From positions 1 to 6,091 of the forward strand of contig JALSQL010000163.1 of the NCBI GenBank assembly GCA_026985435.1: DNA of 6,091 bases. Reading direction: 5' to 3'. This stretch comes from Acidilobaceae archaeon (lineage in GTDB: Archaea; Thermoproteota; Thermoprotei_A; Sulfolobales; Acidilobaceae). This document shows positions 3,517 to 6,091 of the stretch, in pieces. The translations under genes and the position numbers were made by a program. Under the pieces are notes generated by a model. The model searched no databases. It saw only the letters and a list, made by a program, of their open reading frames with translations, and was not told the DNA's origin. Every line of letters starts with the position of its first letter. The stretch's first letter is position 1.

Positions 3517-5574
3517 CTAGAGCGCCTCCGAGGCGCTGCTGGCCTCGACAACCCTCCCGTAGCCGACCACCAGCAGCCTGTTGGGCTGGATCGCCTCGAC
3601 CACCTCCCTCCTATGGGTCGCCACGATAACGGTCATGCCGTGGCTCCTCGCCACCCTGGCGACCCTGCCGGCGACCCAGCGGGCGGTCGTGGGGTCCAGG
3701 TGGGCCATGAACTCGTCCACTATCAACACGTTCGGCTTTTTCGCTAGTAGAGCCGCGAGCTTCGCCCTCTCCTTCTGGCCGGTGCTGAGCTCGTGGAACC
3801 TCGCACGGTACAGGACCGCGTCGCTTATACCGCTGGCGCTGAGGACCTCCAGCGCCTCTACGACGTCGCCGGTTATCGCCTGTATCTCCTCCAGCAGGCT
3901 CCCGCCGCCGAGCGCGGGCTCGACCTCCCCGGGCAGCAGCGCCGCGGGCCTAGCGTTGCCGGGGGCCTCGACCCTGCCGGAGTCAGGCCTGTACTCGGGC
4001 CTCTCGGAGAGCCCGGGGTCTAGGGCGCCGAGTATCAGGCGGAGTAGGGTGGTCTTCCCAGCCCCGCTGGCCCCAACCACCGCGACGACGTCGCCGGGCC
4101 TTATCTCGAGGCTCACGTCCCGGAGCACGTGCCTCTCGACCACCCTCCTCTCCACGCCGAAGGCCCTCAGGGCCTCCGCGACCCCTGGCTCCACGCCCTC
4201 GAGGCTCAGCTCGCTCCTGTAAGCCTTCGTCACGCCGACCAGCCTGATCGGCCCCCCGAGCGGCGGGGCGGGCCTGTAGCGGGGCCTGTAGAGGCGCCCC
4301 CCGTGGGTCCTCGCGTGGGGGTCGCTCTGCAGGAACTCCTCTATCCTCCTCCGGGCCTCCTCGGTCAGGGGGTACATTAGCACGGGCCTCCCGCTGGCGG
4401 TGTCCCACATGTACTTGAACCCGGCCCTCTCGAAGAACGGGTTGAACCTGGCCATGGCCGCTATCGTCTCCACGACGTGTTTGGGCTTCCTCATCTCTGG
4501 TATCCTGCGCTCCCTCACCCACTCTACGGCGGCCCTCACGGCGAGGACCCCGAGGCCGCCGCCCCTGAAGTCTGGGTGGACCACCACCCTCGCTATCCTC
4601 GCGGCGGCCGTGTTGGCCTTCGCCAGGGCCTCCTCCGCTATCTTGGAGCCCACTATAGCCCTCGCCAGGCTCTTACCGTAGATGGACGCGAGCTCCCTGA
4701 ACATCGCCAGGATCTTCCGCCTCTCGCCCGGCCTGAGGGGCCAGAAGGTCGGGTGGAACCACTCGGGGGGGAAAACCTTCTCGCGTATCAGGCGTTCGAC
4801 CCTGTAGCCCCCGTCCGCTGGCACCCTCCGGTGCATTAGGGGTATGGGGGTGTCGACGCGCACGTAGCCCACGATCCTGGGCTCGTAGGGCCTCCTGGTG
4901 AGGAGCTCTAGCACCAGGAACCTGCTACTCGGCAGGCTGCCCCTTATCTCGTGGAGCACCATCGGCGCCCCGCATTTGGGGCACTTCGGCCTCACGTTAG
5001 CCTCCACCATCGCCCCGCAGCGCGGGCACCTCCAGACCGCCACCAGCTCCTCCTTGCTGGCGTAGTGGTACTGCTCCAGCCCCGCTATGGCCTCGTAGTC
5101 CTCCTCGCTCACCGCCTCCCTCGCCAGTATCTCCCCTGTATAGTACGGCTTCTCGATCCTGTAGACCCTCCGCCAGGGGGGCCACACCTGGACCTCCCCC
5201 CACCTGGTCAGCCTGTAGAGCCTGTACTCCCCCCAGCCGAGCAGCGACAGGCTCCTGGTCAGGGGGTGCGGCGCCGTCGAGGACTCGACCCTCACCCTCT
5301 CCCCCGGCTGCAGCCACTGGGCCACCGAGCCCGTCATGAGGAGGGCCACCTTGCCAGCCCCGCCGGGCGCCTCGACGACGAGGGCGCCGTACCACCTGTA
5401 GCCCGTGGGCGGCCTCACGCGCCCCAGAACCCTGGCCTCAAACGCCACCGCGGCCTGGCCCTCGCCTGAGCCCAAGGAGTAGACCCCCAGCCCCGGCAGC
5501 GCCGGGGTGGGCGTCCAGGTAATATCGGTGGCAGCGCTGGCGCATTGACTCCGCCTTAAACGCCGCCCCTCCAC
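3517..5574 (-). CDS. zinc ribbon-GNAT acetyltransferase-ABC ATPase fusion (COG2401-like)
   Basis: Up to 685 residues. Residues about 43-135 form a beta-rich N-terminal domain. Cys183, Cys186, Cys198 and Cys201 (CPRC and CPKC) form a zinc ribbon. A GNAT domain follows, with motif A at about 327-342 (IARVVVHPDFRGGGLGVLAV, acetyl-CoA pyrophosphate loop) and a motif-B-like NPFFERAGFKYMW at 378-390. The C-terminal ABC ATPase (about 440-680) has Walker A GASGAGKTT (501-509), signature LSTGQ (596-600), Walker B VLIVDEF (616-622), D-loop HLD (625-627) and switch His654. There are no membrane segments, so this is a soluble, non-transport ABC protein. It matches COG2401, described as an ABC-type ATPase fused to a predicted acetyltransferase; its substrate is unknown to me. 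The expected Q-loop glutamine is not evident after Walker A (ALLPGEVEP, about 546-553). GTG 5574 gives the longest frame, but a promoter-like box lies inside it, so TTG 5475 or GTG 5448 may be the true start. Confidence 0.88.
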   Translation of the reverse strand: MEGRRLRRSQCASAATDITWTPTPALPGLGVYSLGSGEGQAAVAFEARVLGRVRPPTGYRWYGALVVEAPGGAGKVALLMTGSVAQWLQPGERVRVESSTAPHPLTRSLSLLGWGEYRLYRLTRWGEVQVWPPWRRVYRIEKPYYTGEILAREAVSEEDYEAIAGLEQYHYASKEELVAVWRCPRCGAMVEANVRPKCPKCGAPMVLHEIRGSLPSSRFLVLELLTRRPYEPRIVGYVRVDTPIPLMHRRVPADGGYRVERLIREKVFPPEWFHPTFWPLRPGERRKILAMFRELASIYGKSLARAIVGSKIAEEALAKANTAAARIARVVVHPDFRGGGLGVLAVRAAVEWVRERRIPEMRKPKHVVETIAAMARFNPFFERAGFKYMWDTASGRPVLMYPLTEEARRRIEEFLQSDPHARTHGGRLYRPRYRPAPPLGGPIRLVGVTKAYRSELSLEGVEPGVAEALRAFGVERRVVERHVLRDVSLEIRPGDVVAVVGASGAGKTTLLRLILGALDPGLSERPEYRPDSGRVEAPGNARPAALLPGEVEPALGGGSLLEEIQAITGDVVEALEVLSASGISDAVLYRARFHELSTGQKERAKLAALLAKKPNVLIVDEFMAHLDPTTARWVAGRVARVARSHGMTVIVATHRREVVEAIQPNRLLVVGYGRVVEASSASEAL
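5555..5561. promoter_or_regulatory. shared TATA-like box between the ABC/GNAT gene and the aldolase gene
   Basis: CTTAAAC (plus) or GTTTAAG (minus) is an A/T island in GC-rich DNA. On the plus strand it predicts initiation near 5584, about 13 bases before the aldolase GTG at 5597. On the minus strand it predicts initiation near 5532, which lies inside the longest possible ABC/GNAT frame and favours a later start for that gene. Confidence 0.45.
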
Positions 5575-5596
5575 GCGGGCGGCTGGTGGCTGGAGG

Positions 5597-6091
5597 GTGG
5601 GGGTCTCGTCGCTCCTGGATAGGGCGCTTCACGGGCTCGTTGCGGCCATGGTTACCCCCTACCGGGGGGATCTCACCGTCGACCTCGACGCGGCCGGGGA
5701 GCTCGCCGGGTGGCTGGCCGACGGCGGGGTCGACGGTGTGCTGGTGGCTGGCACCACGGGGGAGCTCGGCCTCCTGAGGCCCTCGGAGGTCGCGGCGCTG
5801 GCCGGGAGGGTCTCCGAAGTAGTGGGCGGCAGGGCGGCCGTGATAGCTGGCGTGCGGGGGGAGAACCCCTGGCAGGCGGCCGAGGCGGCCAGGGCCGCGG
5901 TTGACTCGGGGGCTGACGCCGTGCTCGTGCCGCCGCCCTGCTACCACCGGACGGGCCCGGAGGGTCTGCTGCAGTTCTACTCCCGGCTGGCCGACGCCGT
6001 CGACGCCCCTGTGATAGTCTACAATATACCCTCGAGGACCCGCGTCGAGGTGCCACCCGAGGTCGTCGGCAGGCTCGCCGGGGAGCACTCC
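5597..6091 (+). CDS. dihydrodipicolinate synthase/N-acetylneuraminate lyase family aldolase, 3' truncated by window
   Basis: The first 165 residues of a class I TIM-barrel aldolase of about 290-300 residues; the Schiff-base lysine lies beyond the window edge. Visible family motifs are AAMVTPYRGDLTVD (strand 1, residues 16-29), AGTTGELGLL (51-60, the GTTGE substrate loop), PPPCYHRTG (112-120, Tyr116 matching the catalytic-triad Tyr107 of E. coli DapA) and VYNIPSRT (141-148, Tyr142 and Arg147 matching DapA Tyr133 and Arg138). The conserved SRT arginine, which binds substrate carboxylate in DapA, favours a DHDPS-like enzyme over Sulfolobus-type KD(P)G aldolase or NAL, but the following Gly is replaced by Arg149. 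GTG 5597 is chosen: GGTGG (5585-5589) lies seven bases upstream, and the frame then runs straight into the conserved strand. Many crenarchaea make lysine by the LysW/AAA route, so a role in lysine synthesis should not be assumed. Confidence 0.88.
   Translation, partial: MGVSSLLDRALHGLVAAMVTPYRGDLTVDLDAAGELAGWLADGGVDGVLVAGTTGELGLLRPSEVAALAGRVSEVVGGRAAVIAGVRGENPWQAAEAARAAVDSGADAVLVPPPCYHRTGPEGLLQFYSRLADAVDAPVIVYNIPSRTRVEVPPEVVGRLAGEHS

Noticed and set aside
3581..4222. 213-codon plus-strand frame opposite the ABC domain
   Set aside because: It is Ser/Thr/Ala/Pro low-complexity, antisense to clear Walker A, signature and Walker B motifs.
5438..6088. 216-codon minus-strand frame opposite the aldolase
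   Set aside because: It is a shadow of the conserved DHDPS-family motifs, rich in Gly/Arg/Pro/His, and crosses the promoter region.
1..6091. CRISPR array, IS element, prophage or defence system
   Set aside because: No spaced direct repeats, transposase motifs, terminal inverted repeats, integrase or recognisable defence proteins were seen. The ABC/GNAT fusion was considered as a defence ATPase but its family is a chromosomal archaeal one and nothing around it supports that role.

Overview
The window looks like chromosomal DNA of a GC-rich hyperthermophilic archaeon, most likely a crenarchaeon of the Desulfurococcales/Pyrodictiaceae type. The reasons are: a tRNA gene with a bulge-helix-bulge type intron and an encoded CCA; an archaeal NAC homologue; isolated TATA-like boxes in a very GC-rich background; GGTG-type ribosome binding sites in front of GTG/TTG/ATG starts; AGG-rich arginine codons; and protein families (COG1709-type HTH regulator, COG2401 acetyltransferase/ABC-ATPase fusion) that I associate with archaea. 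The species cannot be fixed from this sequence.

Left part (1-1130). An A/C-rich non-coding stretch (1-157) carries several T5 tracts when read on the minus strand and probably terminates minus-strand transcription. A minus-strand tRNA-Pro(CGG) gene follows (158-267), split by a 32-nt intron that fits best at the non-canonical position 32/33. A TATA-like box near 300 could serve both the tRNA and the divergent plus-strand HTH regulator (366-1130).

Middle (1134-3516). The HTH gene converges on a minus-strand NAC gene (1134-1496) with only three bases between the stop codons. From a second shared TATA-like box near 1541, three plus-strand genes run rightward and may form one transcript: a small CxxC protein (1588-1935), a maltokinase/aminoglycoside-phosphotransferase-like kinase that overlaps it by four bases (1932-3179), and a small unrecognised protein (3205-3516).

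Right part (3517-6091). A large minus-strand gene encodes an N-terminal domain, a four-cysteine zinc ribbon, a GNAT acetyltransferase domain and a soluble ABC-type ATPase in one chain. Its stop codon directly abuts that of the upstream plus-strand gene. A third divergent TATA-like box near 5558 separates it from a dihydrodipicolinate synthase/N-acetylneuraminate lyase family aldolase gene (5597 onward) that is cut by the window edge.

Most genes are housekeeping-like or poorly characterised conserved archaeal genes. I see no IS element, CRISPR array, prophage or obvious defence island. The items most worth a second look are the zinc ribbon-GNAT-ABC fusion, the unusual tRNA intron, the CxxC/kinase gene pair, and the very compact gene arrangement with bidirectional promoter boxes and abutting stop codons.
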